Source of the DNA: Hydractinia symbiolongicarpus
Taxonomy: Eukaryota > Cnidaria > Hydrozoa > Anthoathecata > Hydractiniidae
Length of the DNA stretch: 64,000 bases
Reading direction: 5' to 3'
NCBI RefSeq assembly: GCF_029227915.1
Contig: NC_079886.1
Coordinates: 6,572,001 to 6,636,000 of the forward strand
The position numbers and the translations under genes were made by a program. The notes under the pieces were generated by a model, which did no database searches, was not told the origin of the DNA, and was given only the letters and a program-made list of their open reading frames with translations. Position 1 is the stretch's first letter. The number at the start of each line of letters is the position of its first letter. Below, one piece after another: positions 47,043 to 63,104 of this stretch.

Positions 47043-49085
47043 TTCTATAAACCTTGGGCAGGGCGTTTCCTGATAATGTAGTTCTGTCTATTTTGCGCGA
47101 GCGGAAATTCAATCTTTATTGATAGGTTCAATCTTGATAGCTGGTCTTTTTTAAGTTGTGATATGTTTTTCAATAATATTTCTTGCTTGGTCTTGAAGAA
47201 GTTAGAGACGAAGCAGATTACTTTTCTCTTAACGACAAACTTGTTTGTTATGTGTTTGACATAACAAGCAGTTTGACATAACAAGCTGTCTCTTTTTTTT
47301 ACTATTTGTTTGTCAACAGGTGTTAAAATAAAGCTTTATGCATGAATCAATACCATTTTTTCTGCATAGTTACCAGCGCCCTGGCGACTGTTTGATTAAA
47401 CCTACAGACGGCGTGGTATGCTAACCGTTGTTGTATTGTTAAGTTATTCGTAGGTTTGTCATAACAAGTTGATGCGAGGGTGAAAATTAATTCGTTGTAA
47501 GGCTCATTTTATTCGTTCTTAATATCTTGTTCTTAATATCTCTTGTACGAATTTTTCTTGAAGCATTTTAAAATACAAAAACATTTTGATTATTTTATAA
47601 ATTAAAGCTTTTGTATACGCCTTTTGCGGACAGCCATATTTGTTTTTCACCGCACACCGCAAGTGAAGCAAGTTGGACTTTGAACCCCTCGTTCTCGGTA
47701 GCAAAGCCCATAAAAAGTGCTAAAATGTAGAGACTTTTTTGAGAGATTTACAGTTTACCTTGGATTGTTTTTATATCTCACCACTTTATTTCAGGCCTTT
47801 CAGGTCCTGTTTTGCAGCAAAAATTTATAAAGTTCCAAAACTGGGTCAGGAATTGTTGCTTCGCTGTAAATCTGGAATATCGAGGTTTCTGATATCTTGT
47901 TAGAATCATTCTGTTGTGATTGCAACAACCTTAGGCTTTTATTTTTCACGGCTCTCATTAAGTGCTGTTGCGTATTTTTGAAAGATTAAATAGGCTATTG
48001 AAGCCAAAGTATAACATTACTTTTTAAAAGTAAAATAGCATGAAAATATGTATATAAATTGGGCTCGAAGGTCAAAAAGGTTAGTTCTAACCATGAGGTT
48101 GTGGCAACGTGTGACAGCACAGATTTTCCTTGCAACGTAAAAGTGGATTGCATTCAGGGGCTTATATTACTACTAGGATGTAGTGAATTGTGTGGTCACA
48201 AGTTCCTATTACCAGCTAGGTCAACTCATGTCATGAGGAAAACTGAATACACCACGCAAAACATTTACATATTTGTTGTGAAATTTGGAGAATTAAAAGT
48301 ATGCCTTGATGGTTATTCTTCTTTCTTCATAAAGTGCTCAGTGTTGTTTCAACATGCAGTTCTAATCTTCAGTAGTACTACTAATAATAGTAGTACTGTG
48401 GCGGCATAAAACTATTAGTTTAGGAAATACAAACGATTGTTTTCTTTACTTGAGAATTAAATATATATAATGTTTAAGATTTAATATTATATTATGATCA
48501 TTGTAACAAAAAGTAGTAAAGAAATTATGAAATTCAGAAAAAAAATGTGAAATGCAAAATAGTGACATTAAATAACCTATATAATTTTTTTGTGTTAGAG
48601 GGTATAAATTTTACCCCTTTTTTCTGTCAAGCTCAAAAAAAAGCGAATTACAATTTCTGATATATCGATACATTTACTGCATAGAGAGCAAACAATTGAT
48701 TGTAGAAAACAAACTGAGATTTTCATCTAACTGCTAAAAGGATTTTGGTAGATTGAAAACCGCAAACACCACACGTAATGGTCACAGTAAAAGAAAAGTT
48801 AGTAGATAGGATGTTGAGGTACGTTTTACAAAAGAAAGCAATTATGCGATGCCATACATATGTCGGTATTGACACGGCTTTCTATAGAAGGTGCAGAATA
48901 ATATTATATGTAGACTATTCAATAAAACGAATTAGCTCCCTAGGTAATTAAAAATTATTTAGCTCCTAGGTAATTAAAAATATAAAAATATTTAGAAATG
49001 TATTAAGAATTTTTATTGTTTATATACGCTTGTATAATTTGAAATCATGTGTACATCCTATCTATATACTCTAATTTTTTTTCTT
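47043..49085. other. Intergenic, no gene seen
   Basis: It holds the 5' flank of the EGF gene, the dispersed repeat at about 47650-47723 (inverted relative to that at 277-340), and the presumed 3' UTR of the PAW-C2 gene. Small open frames such as 48059-48409 have no supporting features. Confidence 0.45.
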
Positions 49086-52000
49086 TTATTCCATTATATT
49101 ATTTACTCCTAACAGCGGATGCCAACAGTAAAACCATTGTCCAGGATTATTTAAAACAATACTCCAGTGATCATATGACAATTTTCTGGCTTTTTCTTCA
49201 AAAACACTATCTTCAATAATGTTTGAAATGCTACCGCTTCTGAAGAGTTTCCTGGAGAACGTTTTTTTGCGTGGAGGTTTGTTTCTGTTCCGCTCGATGA
49301 TGTCAGACATCGAATGAGATCGACGTAATTTCGTATGCTGCGTGTCGTTTTCCGTAGGGTTTTCGGAGAAAGTTTCGAGAGGTCGTAATTTGTAGTTTTT
49401 ATGCGAGTAAATCACACTGTTGTCCACACTTATTGTTCTTCGCTTTGAAAGTTTTGTTTCCGATATCGAAGAGTCTGTTTCAGACTCGGTTATGTTGATA
49501 TTTTCTATTTCAATATACTTGTCCTGTCTTTCGATTTCTTCCGCGGAAGGAAGAATCTCGAATGTGTCATCTTCAGCATCATCATCATCATTGTTTTGCT
49601 GGTTGGCGTCTTTTAGAATGTCGCGATAGTAACTATTTCTGAACGTTATATTTTCTACGTCGTCGTCAAATGGAGTATCGACAACGTTATTACTGTCGTT
49701 ATTATTACTGTCTGTGGAAACATATTGACTGAATTGTGGTTGGATATCTCCCTTAAATTCTACACTGTGTTGTTGGTTTTCTCCATCATTTGCTACAGTT
49801 TGCTTCGTATCTCCATTATTTTCGGTGATGTCTGTCTTTGTAAGTGACATAACTGACACACTTGGGTCACGTATATCGGCGACACTATTATTAGCCTGGT
49901 TTTGCGTTTGTTTCTATAAAAATAAAGTTGTTGTTTCATTGTGTAGCTAAACTTCGGTTTTAACAGATTCAGAATATTTTTAATTACTTTTTTTAAAAAA
50001 TATTTTTTCATTTTTTTTTTATTTTTTTTTTATCTTCAATAACAAAAGATTCCCGGCCAAATTTTCAATAAAGCACTATTTTACCCGATTTCTTTTCGAC
50101 ATTACGTCTTTTTATCAGCGTAATGTTTATAAGCATATTCAAGCATATGCTAAGCCTTGTAAATGCTTTTTTGATATGTGTTCATTTTTGTATTGATTTT
50201 AATTAGACACAGGTTTTTCTTTTTCCTTGTACACAATAAAACTTAATTAAAATCGACCACTATACTATTTGAGCCTCCTGTAATTACACATTTAGTTTTG
50301 TTGATATTCTTTAAAATTATTTATCTATCGATCATTATAACTTATAAAGAAAATTTAAGTTTTAAGTTTTTCTGCAATAAGCATAACGTAAACATACTCC
50401 AAACCTGGTTGTGCATTTCGCATAAGAATATCCAAACTTGGTTTTGAATTTTCAATTATAAACTAAACTAAATCTTTAATTAAAGATCTTTCAATGGAGA
50501 CGCTCGTTTGCATTTTATCTCTGATGGTCTGCCTTATAGTTATTCTACTCATCAATATCAAAATTTTCTGTACAGTAAATTACCTCTATCAAGCCATCGT
50601 ACATTAAAATCTGATGCTGTTTTAAACTGACATAACCAAGTACTTCTTTCGAACGTTTTAATAACCGTTTCGAATGTTTGATTTGAATGTCTAACCTCGA
50701 ACGATGTAAGGTGGCCATACTGACATCCGGTATCACTAAAAACTCATTCCAGTTGGGATTCAATGTTTTGGGGTGTGCTTTTGTTTTTACTGGTAACGTG
50801 TTTTTATCGCTGTGTATTGTACTAAAAATAAAGAAAATCATGCAGAATTATTTAAAAAACAAAACAAAAAACCTGAGGCCATAGTAGTAGTAAAAATACA
50901 TAATTTTTTCGAGTAATGATACCTAAAGGTTAAAAAAGTTTTCTAAATGAATGATGCATGCGAAATCTGAAGTAAATACTGACAAAGAGTTTATAATCAC
51001 CTTTAACAATTTATAGTAGCTTGCCTCCACCTTAGTTTTACAAGTAGTCAGGAATCTGGGCTATATGGTCAATAGATTTTCAGTTACTCGGTACAACGAC
51101 TTTGTTACAAAAAATAAGTATATTTTGAAAGAAGTTACTGTTTTTTACTAATATCTTATACTTAACTTAATCTTGCGGTCAATATCCAAAGTGTAGCATA
51201 CACATGAATATTTTGAGGGAAACTGGTCAGCATGGAGTGGTGAAACCAAAACTCTCTCTTTAACCAGTAAACGGTTGCTACTACTATAAAAACCTACCAT
51301 TTAACTTTCGGTTCAGCGTAACTCCCATTTCTTCGACAAGGTAACCTCTTGGCGTTCTGCACATGTATATGCACGCAACCTTCAGTGACAGGTGTCTGTG
51401 ATTTTCTGCTGTTCTTGTGTGAGTTATTCTCGTTGTTACTGAACATTAGTCCCAGAAACAACAAACTACGTCCAAGCGTGAAATCTGGTCGCTAAATACA
51501 ATTCATGGGAAAACAGACAGTAGTTAAATATTTTCATCAACATATTTTTTTACATTAGGGCTACAGGAGAAGTGATCAGTATCGGTAAAAGAGAGAGAGG
51601 GAGGCTTCTTTTAAGTCAATCTTTTAGGTCCATGTTTTAACGCTTATGAAAGCTAACACGTGTAACATCTTAACGCGACCACAATAGGTCGTGTATATGT
51701 ACTCATTTTGCGATTTAACTTCGCAATGTTTGAAGACAGCTATCTTAATTTAACCCATGCAGGCAAATGCTGGGTTGAAGTGGGAGGACCCCCATGTCTT
51801 GTTCCGTGGTAGTGGTAGTCCTACGTGATAGGAGGGCACTGTTACGTACTCGAAATTAAAAGAAGGGGGAGGAGCTTTTCCAACGGTGGTTAAGTAACTC
51901 ACTTCAAGACAGCTGCAAATTTGAGGATTTTATTCGAAATTTGAAAGAATCCTTCTACATCAAAGGGTTAATTGCATTTTACTCTACCGCATTCGCCATG

Positions 52001-55000
52001 CTTTTCTTGAATTAGGATGACTTTGCCAATTTGCTAATATTTTTAAAAATTTCGACAAAATGAAACCTACGCCCGAAACTTTAACCGCTGTTTTAAAAAT
52101 TGTTTTTTAAAATATATTTCAAGAAGAATTTTCACTATTCACAAGACATCACACAATATTATAGTCAACGAAAACACATCGTCCCAATCGCCATATTGTT
52201 TTTCTTTCTCTTCCGGTTTTTTTAATCTCCACTTCATATGGTATTGAAGGAGGGCTTGTAGCATTGTTTAAAAGTAGAAACTACATGTATATGCTGTAAA
52301 CTTTGATTTTCTTATGTCATTTAGTAGAATTTTTTTATAAACTTAATTGAAACGTCCAAAGTTCATCCGAAAACAAAGTCAAAAACGTCCGAAAACTTAT
52401 GTAAGATTAAAATAACAATATGTTTGACATCCTTTATTGCTCTTAATTTTTAGCCAAAGCGGAATCTCACCTGCAGTCGTATTTGAACATCGAATGGACA
52501 ATCGAAGTCCTCCTTTGATAATGGCTGTGTCATAATTCGAGTGATTTGCCCTTCGTCCTCGCCAATGAGATTCACTGCTATCATTAGCGTTTGCGAGCCA
52601 CTGAGGCTTTTCATTGAGACGAAAGTTCCAGCTAAGAAAAGTATTGAAAAACTGATGCAGTTACTAATCTGTTGCATTGTACTTTAATAGAATAAAAATA
52701 TCGAAATGTAACATTTGTGCATTGTCAGGGAGGAAGAATAAATTAATTTTACATCAGGTTGATTTACGATATTTTCCTGCGAAAATTTAGATTGAACAGA
52801 GTAGAACAAGCTAAAACAACCTAGAGCAGAGTAGACCAACCTAGAATAGTCTAGAGCGAGTTGGAACAACCTAAAAACAATTTCGAACAACCAAAAAGCT
52901 GGAATTGCGTAGAACAGAGTAGACGAATGTGGAACAGTCTAGAACAAGCTGGAATAAAAATTTGCGGTGTCTCAGGTTATTTGTTCTGTACTTTTCTAGG
53001 GTGTTACTCTATCTAGCACGACTTCAAAAAGCACAATTTTTGCTACTTCTATTACCACTTTAAATAAATTCCCTTCCATTGAAGGAGTTGGCTTGCGCTT
53101 TTCTTTTTGCATAGAGGAATTTCTCATCACAACTATTCAGCACTGAAGAGAGAGGTATTTCTGATCATAAATGATCATTGTTAAAATGGCATGTTTTGTT
53201 AAAAGGTAAAAATTCAAGCGAATTATTTAGATCGATTCGGAAAGAAGTCTCTCACGAGTGACTTGGTTGCAAATTTTTTTGACATTAGTTAATTAGTTTA
53301 TAAATTTACCCTCAACATACCAGAATAGTAGGGTTCCCATTTCATTCCAGTATCTCCAGATACACACACTGCCACTTGGCCACCAACTTTTTCTTCAAAT
53401 GGCATTTTCATGTTTACCTTGTCTAACACAAGCCCTGTTGTTGTGAAATCAAATTTCCAACAAACTCTAGCATTTTGCGCATGGTTTGTTCGTTCCAGAT
53501 ATGCCTAGGAAAAAATATTAGTAATTAGCTTGGTTTCCAATAAATTCAATACTCAGCCCAGGGTTTTTTTCTCTATTGTGCTCTGTTATAAAAAAAGAGA
53601 CAAACAGGCCCTGGGAATAAGGTTGACTGTTAAAATAGAAAAAAGGTTTTGCATAGCATTTGCGTTGCTTTGTTGCGGAGCATGCGTACTTCCAAGTCAG
53701 TCATAATGGTGTTGTCTGTTGCACAACAATTTTGCGTTATTAGAACTGTAAACGACAAATATTACAAAAAACTTTAGGGAACCTCAACACCAGACCCTTT
53801 CCTTTCTAACAATTTTGCGACGTTTAATTTTTAACGGTATTACCTCGTCGCACGTGCTATCGATCACTCGGTGTATATTTTCATAGGAGTACACTACTGA
53901 GTTCCAACCACATGCATATGCTTTCTTCTGTGTGGAGAACGTTTCTATGCCTCCCATGTAATATTCGTTTCTGCATGTATTATAGCGAAGTCTAAACCTA
54001 AAAGATAAAGTTAGTAGACAGAATTTTTCTTGCTTTTTTGACGGTAAATGTTGTAAAAAAGCGATAATATTCTTGTCCATAACTTTCGATAAGCTTAAAA
54101 GGAACAAAATAGCGGTTAGAAGTTTTTGCTTATGTCAGCACTTTTTTGTGACGTCATGGGGTGCTTAAAATTTGTCCAAAATACCACTATCTGCTTAAAA
54201 TTTAACACTAGTAGTTCTAGAGCGAATTTTCACACTTTGTTTAAATTTTATTTGGCCTTTCTGATTTTTACATAATTCACATGTAAAAACTACAAAAATT
54301 GCACAAGAATCACGTGTTTAAAATTTACAGAATGGTTGTGTTACAAGTTTAAAGTTATAACAAAAGTTTTTGTATTTACCCATTTATAAGGATTTCATAG
54401 AGATTTTAGGGGTAGTTTCGAGCAGAAAGCGGCGTAAGAAACAAAGAGCGTTCTTCTAATGAAGCCCCTGCCATATACAATATTTCTCTTCGTATGATAC
54501 TTTAAATTCTCGTCTTCAGAATACAAACAGTTAAAACAAAGTCATTTGACACACAGGATAATATTTTCGGAATATTTGAGCAAATCGTGACAAACAAGAA
54601 ACAAATATGTATGATTTAAACCACTCTGTTTACATTTATGTCTTTTAAAAGTTCTCTGTGACGTACAAGATCTGCGCTCCTCCTAAATTTCCGTAACATA
54701 TGTTTACCAAAATGCCCACTCACCCATCCAAAATACCCACACACTCGTAGTAGAAAATCAATAGTCATGGAGTAACATTATCGTCCCCAAAGTTCTTTAA
54801 GAGGACGAGAATGAAGCGATGGGAGATGCAGCGAAAAGTTATATGCTCACCTTCCAGACATGACTTGATCTCTACCCGGAATGAACACGAATTCATCAGT
54901 TTTGCCTACCTAAAGTTTAAAATTAAATATTTTTTTCAAGAAGATTAATTTAAAATGTAACCTTCTTTCTGCTAAAAAATTATAACTGTTTAGCAAAAGA

Positions 55001-55585
55001 ATTGTTCCGTCATAATATGCGATAAGTCAAATATAAAGTTAAGGGCCGTCGACAAACGACAAATAAGACGTTAAGGGGAGAAGGGAGTTGGGTCGAGGTG
55101 GGAGTAAAACAGCTTATTGTAAAAATAATGGAGACAATAATAATAGAGGTAAAAGCTAACTTCGTCGTATTATTTTCATTGCATCAGAGGGAGAACAGAG
55201 ACAGAATTATAAAAAACCATATAATAACAAATAGCATAACAGAATGGGCTTTATAACAGACCTGCGCTTTTAAAAAAAAACAGTCTTTATGCGTGGCAAA
55301 TATAATACTTGTGAAGGAAAACTTCATATAAAGGTTCATGTAAGAACTTAATATCATATTCGGCAGTTATATGGACTTTTCATAAAGAGACGAAACCTAA
55401 TTGTCGATAACCTTTTTTAGGGGATTTCGTTTCAAAAAGAAAGATATTTTTGTAAGGCTGCAAAAGCCAACACGGGCGACCTTAAGCAAGATACCATAAT
55501 GCAATGCTTTGAAATGAATTATGGATCTGCGATAAACAAAAAAACTTACCACGCTAGATGCTGTTTGATTCTCACTGCTCTTCAT
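49086..55585 (-). CDS. PAW-domain and C2-like protein
   Basis: Eight coding exons (55585-55550, 54909-54851, 53997-53844, 53504-53321, 52631-52471, 51491-51298, 50821-50584, 49913-49086) with matching phases encode 617 residues. Residues about 35-200 resemble the PAW domain, known from the C-terminus of peptide:N-glycanase where it binds mannose-type glycans (GWNSVVYSYENIHRV, then VCWKFDFTTTGL). No transglutaminase-like catalytic domain is present. Residues about 236-345 look like a C2 domain (GCVHIHVQNAKRL, NPNWNEFL), but the usual calcium Asp positions are changed (SYAEPKVK). The tail is acidic, then Ser/Arg-rich, with two similar motifs SMSDIIE and SISNIIE. An acceptor TCTTATAG ends 12 nt before the ATG. 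Alternative: exon 7 may run on to a stop at 50545, leaving the tail as a separate gene. Function unknown; sugar binding at membranes is a guess. Confidence 0.72.
52791..52956. repeat. 10-bp minisatellite in an intron
   Basis: About 16 degenerate tandem units of the form CTAGAACAAG or CTAGAACAAC lie in the intron between the fourth and fifth exons of the PAW-C2 gene. Confidence 0.85.
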
Positions 55586-57785
55586 TTTCGCAAACAACTA
55601 TAAGATAGCGCACAGAAAGGATTATCAGAAAATTTGAAATATTCATATTTTCTACAGTCTATTTTAAGTAAGCCTCATCATTTACTCTCCTGCCTTGACG
55701 TTCTTGCAGGATAAATCCGAAATAATCTTATTTCCGCTAATGCTATTTATTATTGATAAAACGGTGGAGAGAGTGACAACTATTCGATTCACGCGTGAAT
55801 AAGTTTTACAGTTTTGTTTTCAGCGGGAAACCTCACTTTGAATCATTTATGTAAAACATTTCAAAATAGCAGGATGATATGTTATGTTTAATTCAACTTC
55901 GATTCAATTAGAAATCAAGATTTATTTTGCGAGTTTTACACACATATAAACAGTTCGAATTGTCTCTAAGCAACATACAAAAAATGTTCAACTACCATAA
56001 ACACGGGTTTATTCGCATATTCAGTTTTTTCGCTGGGATAAATCTGGGAGGAGACAAGTGTGCCTTCTTGCGCAATTTATTAAAACTTGGCACGCAACCT
56101 TGTTTCCAAGACTTTTTACATTAGGACGGAACATTTGAAAAAGTTTGTCCTAATGTAAAAAACCTAAAAACCCTGGGTAGAAGGTTGCTGGGCTATAATT
56201 AGTTTGAGTTTTACATTTTTCCCGGCTATAATATCACAGTTTTAATAAGTTTCTGTTCACTTTTTGATGACAGACCTAATATTAAACATGGAAAAAATCA
56301 ATAAACTTTTGGCGGTAAAAATGATTTTTTTTACATTTAAACAAAGGTAAAGCATTGACCAAACGCATCAAGCAAGGTTTCCGGTGTAAGAAACAAATAT
56401 ATTTTTTTTTGCACGCTCGTCATGATGTGAGAAATGTCGCTTACTTGATCGTAAAACTACGGGTCTCCACAGAAAGACACGAGACAAGAACTGTCGAACG
56501 AGGTTATCTTCAACGACTTTAAGATCTACATTCTGTTTTAATTGCACGCAAAAAAACGTCGCGAATTTAAATCAAAATCGCGAAAATCGGGAAATTTATA
56601 ATTCATCAACATAAAAGGGTCAAGGCTCGGACAACCTTTAATGTACGTCACATAATTTGCTTTCCTGGAGATGAATATAAAACTATATTTTCTTAGAAAA
56701 ATTACTTCGAAAACTGTTGGTGTTAGTGAATTCGTGATACTTAGTATGCAAACGGGACAAAAAAAGTTTTGCAACGTACAGTTTACTAAAATATTTATCA
56801 TCTTTATTTATTCTACTTCAAAAATAAAACTAGTCGGAACGGAAGTAAAATATTTTACATTTGCTAATTATTCTTTCGTTTTATAACTTTTCCGTAGACA
56901 AGAGAAGTAGTAATAATTCCAACTTGGATCGGGGAAAAGAAAATTTTGTGATCCAATCAGTATTCAGAAGTCACATTTACTCACTCACTTACGGAAATTC
57001 ACTGCATAGTTTTCTACTTAACCGTGCCATTTTATTCTATGCGATGGGTATGTATATATGCGTGTACAAATTATATCTGTGTAGAACTTTTTAGTGTATG
57101 TTGTTTTGGCGAAAAGCAAAACAACAACAAAAATTATATTGTCCACATTGAAATAAAATGTACCCATTAAATTTAAAATTAAGACAGAAAACTGTCTGTC
57201 GTTTCTCGAGAACCAGAGAACGGCGAATATATTCTAAAATAAGCATTACAGAATATCATTCATACGGCGTAAAAGACGCCGGCGGGTTCGAGGTTTGGAA
57301 GAAGGAAAATCGTTTAATTTGATACTATAAAGGACTGAGGTCTGTGAGATTTCTTAAAAGTAGTAAAGTAAAGCAATGCATAAACATTCTGACTTAAAAC
57401 CTCCCTCGTAGTTTAGTTACTTCAGCAGTTAGTTTTTTGTTTCCCTTTTGGTTTTTCTGGTATTTTGTACATCGAGAAATGGAGGTATCCCAGATTCGAT
57501 AATGAGAAACGAATGGCTCGTAGTGGAAACACAGCAGTTGAAAGTTCAAGCACTAGACAATTTCATCAAACAAAACGTTTCATCAAAGAATGACTCCCGC
57601 CGGCCGCGGCCCCCGTCAAGCGATTAGCTCCCGAGGGAGGAATGAGTACTAGATGCTCAAGAAAACCCAATTATGCGCATGCCCAGTGGGTCAATATTTC
57701 AGTTAGCTGTCCTCTTTGGCTCCTTGCACCGAAGTGAAGGCAACGAACGAGCGTCAACCGGACTGTCTTTATAACTCATAAAAAT
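55586..57785. other. Divergent intergenic region between PAW-C2 and ATP5MC
   Basis: The two genes are read away from each other, so both promoters lie here. A perfect 15-bp inverted repeat is at 56113-56161, and a GC-rich patch (GCCGGCCGCGGCCCCCG) at about 57600 may belong to the ATP5MC promoter. No coding exon is seen. Confidence 0.5.
56113..56161. repeat. Perfect 15-bp inverted repeat (possible small MITE)
   Basis: TTTTTACATTAGGAC at 56113-56127 is repeated inverted at 56147-56161 around a 19-nt spacer. Weaker complementarity (AACCTT/AAGGTT) continues outward. Confidence 0.7.
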
Positions 57786-60867
<3,082 letters not shown>

Positions 60868-61182
60868 ACTGCTTCATTGATGCATGTTATCTGAATGAAT
60901 GCGTTGCTTGTTAATTAGTTATACAGTAAATACATTTTCAAATTATGTTAACATGTATGCTTCATTCTGCAAACTATAGTACACTACCAACCTAAATAAT
61001 ATTTTATCGTTTCTTCGTTCAGTCACTTTATAAACCTGTTTTGTATTCTGTTTTCATTTAAGATAATTTCATTTCCCGCAAACGTTATTGTTTGGTTCTT
61101 TTTTTTGTAAGAATGATTTTTATCAAGTCGATAACTCGGGAAGATAGCCTGTTTCCGAAAATTATGATGTTCTTGGATGGAA

Positions 61183-61207
61183 GGGGGGCGGAGGGGGGGG
61201 GGGGGGG
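61183..61207 (+). other. G-rich tract with a run of 15 G
   Basis: G6-C-GG-A-G15 in otherwise AT-rich sequence, able to form G-quadruplex structure. The exact run length may be affected by assembly error. Confidence 0.8.
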
Positions 61208-61441
61208 TGTTGCCTTCTTGGACGTCCATCGTATATTCTTTTTCTGAAAACAATTTTAAAAACAGTGAAAAAAAGGAAGCAACTTTCGCTCCAAAGTAGA
61301 AAATGATTGACGAGGAAGCATTAAAGTCGAACATTCTATTTTCTCTTATTTACATCGAGATCGTATTCGTAAATCAGTAATTTTCAATATTTCAAGTTAT
61401 GCGACTAATAATTGTAGTTTGTATCATATTGTAGTTTGTAT

Positions 61442-61484
61442 CGTCCATTGATTTTGGCCAAAAATTATCCAAAATCAATGGACG
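61442..61484. repeat. Perfect 16-bp hairpin
   Basis: CGTCCATTGATTTTGG at 61442-61457 is repeated inverted at 61469-61484 around an 11-nt loop. Confidence 0.9.
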
Positions 61485-61866
61485 TCATGTTTATGGTCCC
61501 TAAGTGAAACCTTGAAAGTTACTATTAAAAAACTACTTACTTTAAGGGGAAAAGTTTTGCAGGAAATTCCAAAACAGCAAAACGCAAAAGCTTTTTCACG
61601 CGAAATCATAGCTAATGTTTTTTAAGGGAAAATCTAAGGCTCCTGCCTTAAATTTTTTGTTAATAAAAATTCAGTGACTCATTCATAGATCTAGTTAAAA
61701 CGTATAGAATTTTTGCCTTTTTTAGTCTATCAATCTATTACAATAACTTTTGTTAATTTTTTCACTTTAAACAAAGCAAGAAAACTAAAAAAAATCTTTT
61801 TTTGCTCATTCGTGAAAGTTTTTTTTCACGCGAATATAACCTTTTTCTTCGATTTGCGAATCAACA

Positions 61867-61973
61867 TTATAATGCCCGTATACGTCTGTCCGTCCGTCTT
61901 TCTGTCTGTCACGCAAAATGGTAGCTTAGCTGCGACGGGCGAACCGTGGATTTTTCCACGGTCTAACGACTAG
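61867..61973 (+). mobile_element. Short Helitron-like element
   Basis: It opens near TATAATGCCCGTATACGTC. It closes with the hairpin CCGTGGA-TTTT-TCCACGG, nine bases, and CTAG followed by T. A hairpin shortly before CTAG is the hallmark of Helitron 3' ends. A related copy lies at 45866-45965. At 107 bp it can only be non-autonomous. Confidence 0.5.
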
Positions 61974-63104
61974 TTTTTTAAAATATCACACCTTTTAAGC
62001 ATACTCATAATGATGGTGATACTTTCACACTTCCGAGGCGATGAATATGCAGATGATTGTCCTATTAAATTTTAAAGACGTGACTGGGAATACCATAGAA
62101 ATAGAACTTTCCAAGTCGTTTAACACCTTTCTGTGACTTGCAGAAGCAGAACAGGATGGTATACATTTTTAGTCAATTTAGTCAATATTCCCCTTCGAAA
62201 AATAAATAGTTTCACCATTGGGAACATCGTCGTTTCTTTAGTATAAATGTCTAATAAAAAAACGATTTTTTAATACAATAAAGGTACACCGTCACCTTAA
62301 AAATACCAATGGGCGTTAAAAACGATGAAATGGAAAGAAAAGTAAGTGGTTCAAAAAACGATAAATGTTTAATCACAAATTTTGCTAATTTTCACTTTAA
62401 TCCGCTAAGAAAGCAAATAAGCAGTGCGAAGAAAATTTGTCCGCTAATTGCAACTTTAGATATAAGCAAGGTTTTTGATCATATTTTTGTTTGGTTATTA
62501 TACGTTGATTAGATGTTCTATTGTATTATGTATCAGTTTTCTTGACGAAAACGTTCCGCTCAAAATTCACTCACACAGGTCGTTTCAATTCATGATAATC
62601 TCAACTTCCGACGCGTACTTATTTTCTCTGGTATTTATTTTTGCAGATTCTGACAAGTAAAAAAATTCACAAATTTTTTGTGTGTATCGACGGGTGTTCT
62701 GTTCCATTATTCTTCTGTCTAAGAGCATTTTTATTCCACGACGAAAAAACTAATGAAGCAATACACTCCTCCATGTCCGTGTCATAAAAAAAAAAAATTG
62801 CGGAACAAAGTGAACATCTCTAACCGGAAACATTGTTTAAAGATAGGTGTGCCCTTAATACGTGAATCAGAAATTAGCACGAATGACCAGCTCCTCTAAA
62901 GTGGACAACTTTAGACAGGCGTTTTAATGTGCCTCAGATAAATTTTAAAAAACCGAGCAACCTGTCGAAAAAACGGACATTCCCATAAATAACAATTTCT
63001 GCTCCGCCACGTCCATTTCGAACGGAAATGACCTCCATTTTTTCAAATATTTTTTTATATTTATTTAAATTTTCATTTTTTTCCCACATGGTGGTCCTCT
63101 CTTA

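Larger units (their letters stand above)
60868..63104. other. Repeat-rich intergenic region
   Basis: No gene is seen. It holds the ATP5MC 3' UTR, a G-rich tract, a perfect hairpin, a Helitron-like end and other AT-rich unique sequence. Confidence 0.45.

Noticed and set aside
48059-48409. 116-codon plus-strand open frame
   Set aside because: No recognisable features or splice sites in AT-rich intergenic DNA.
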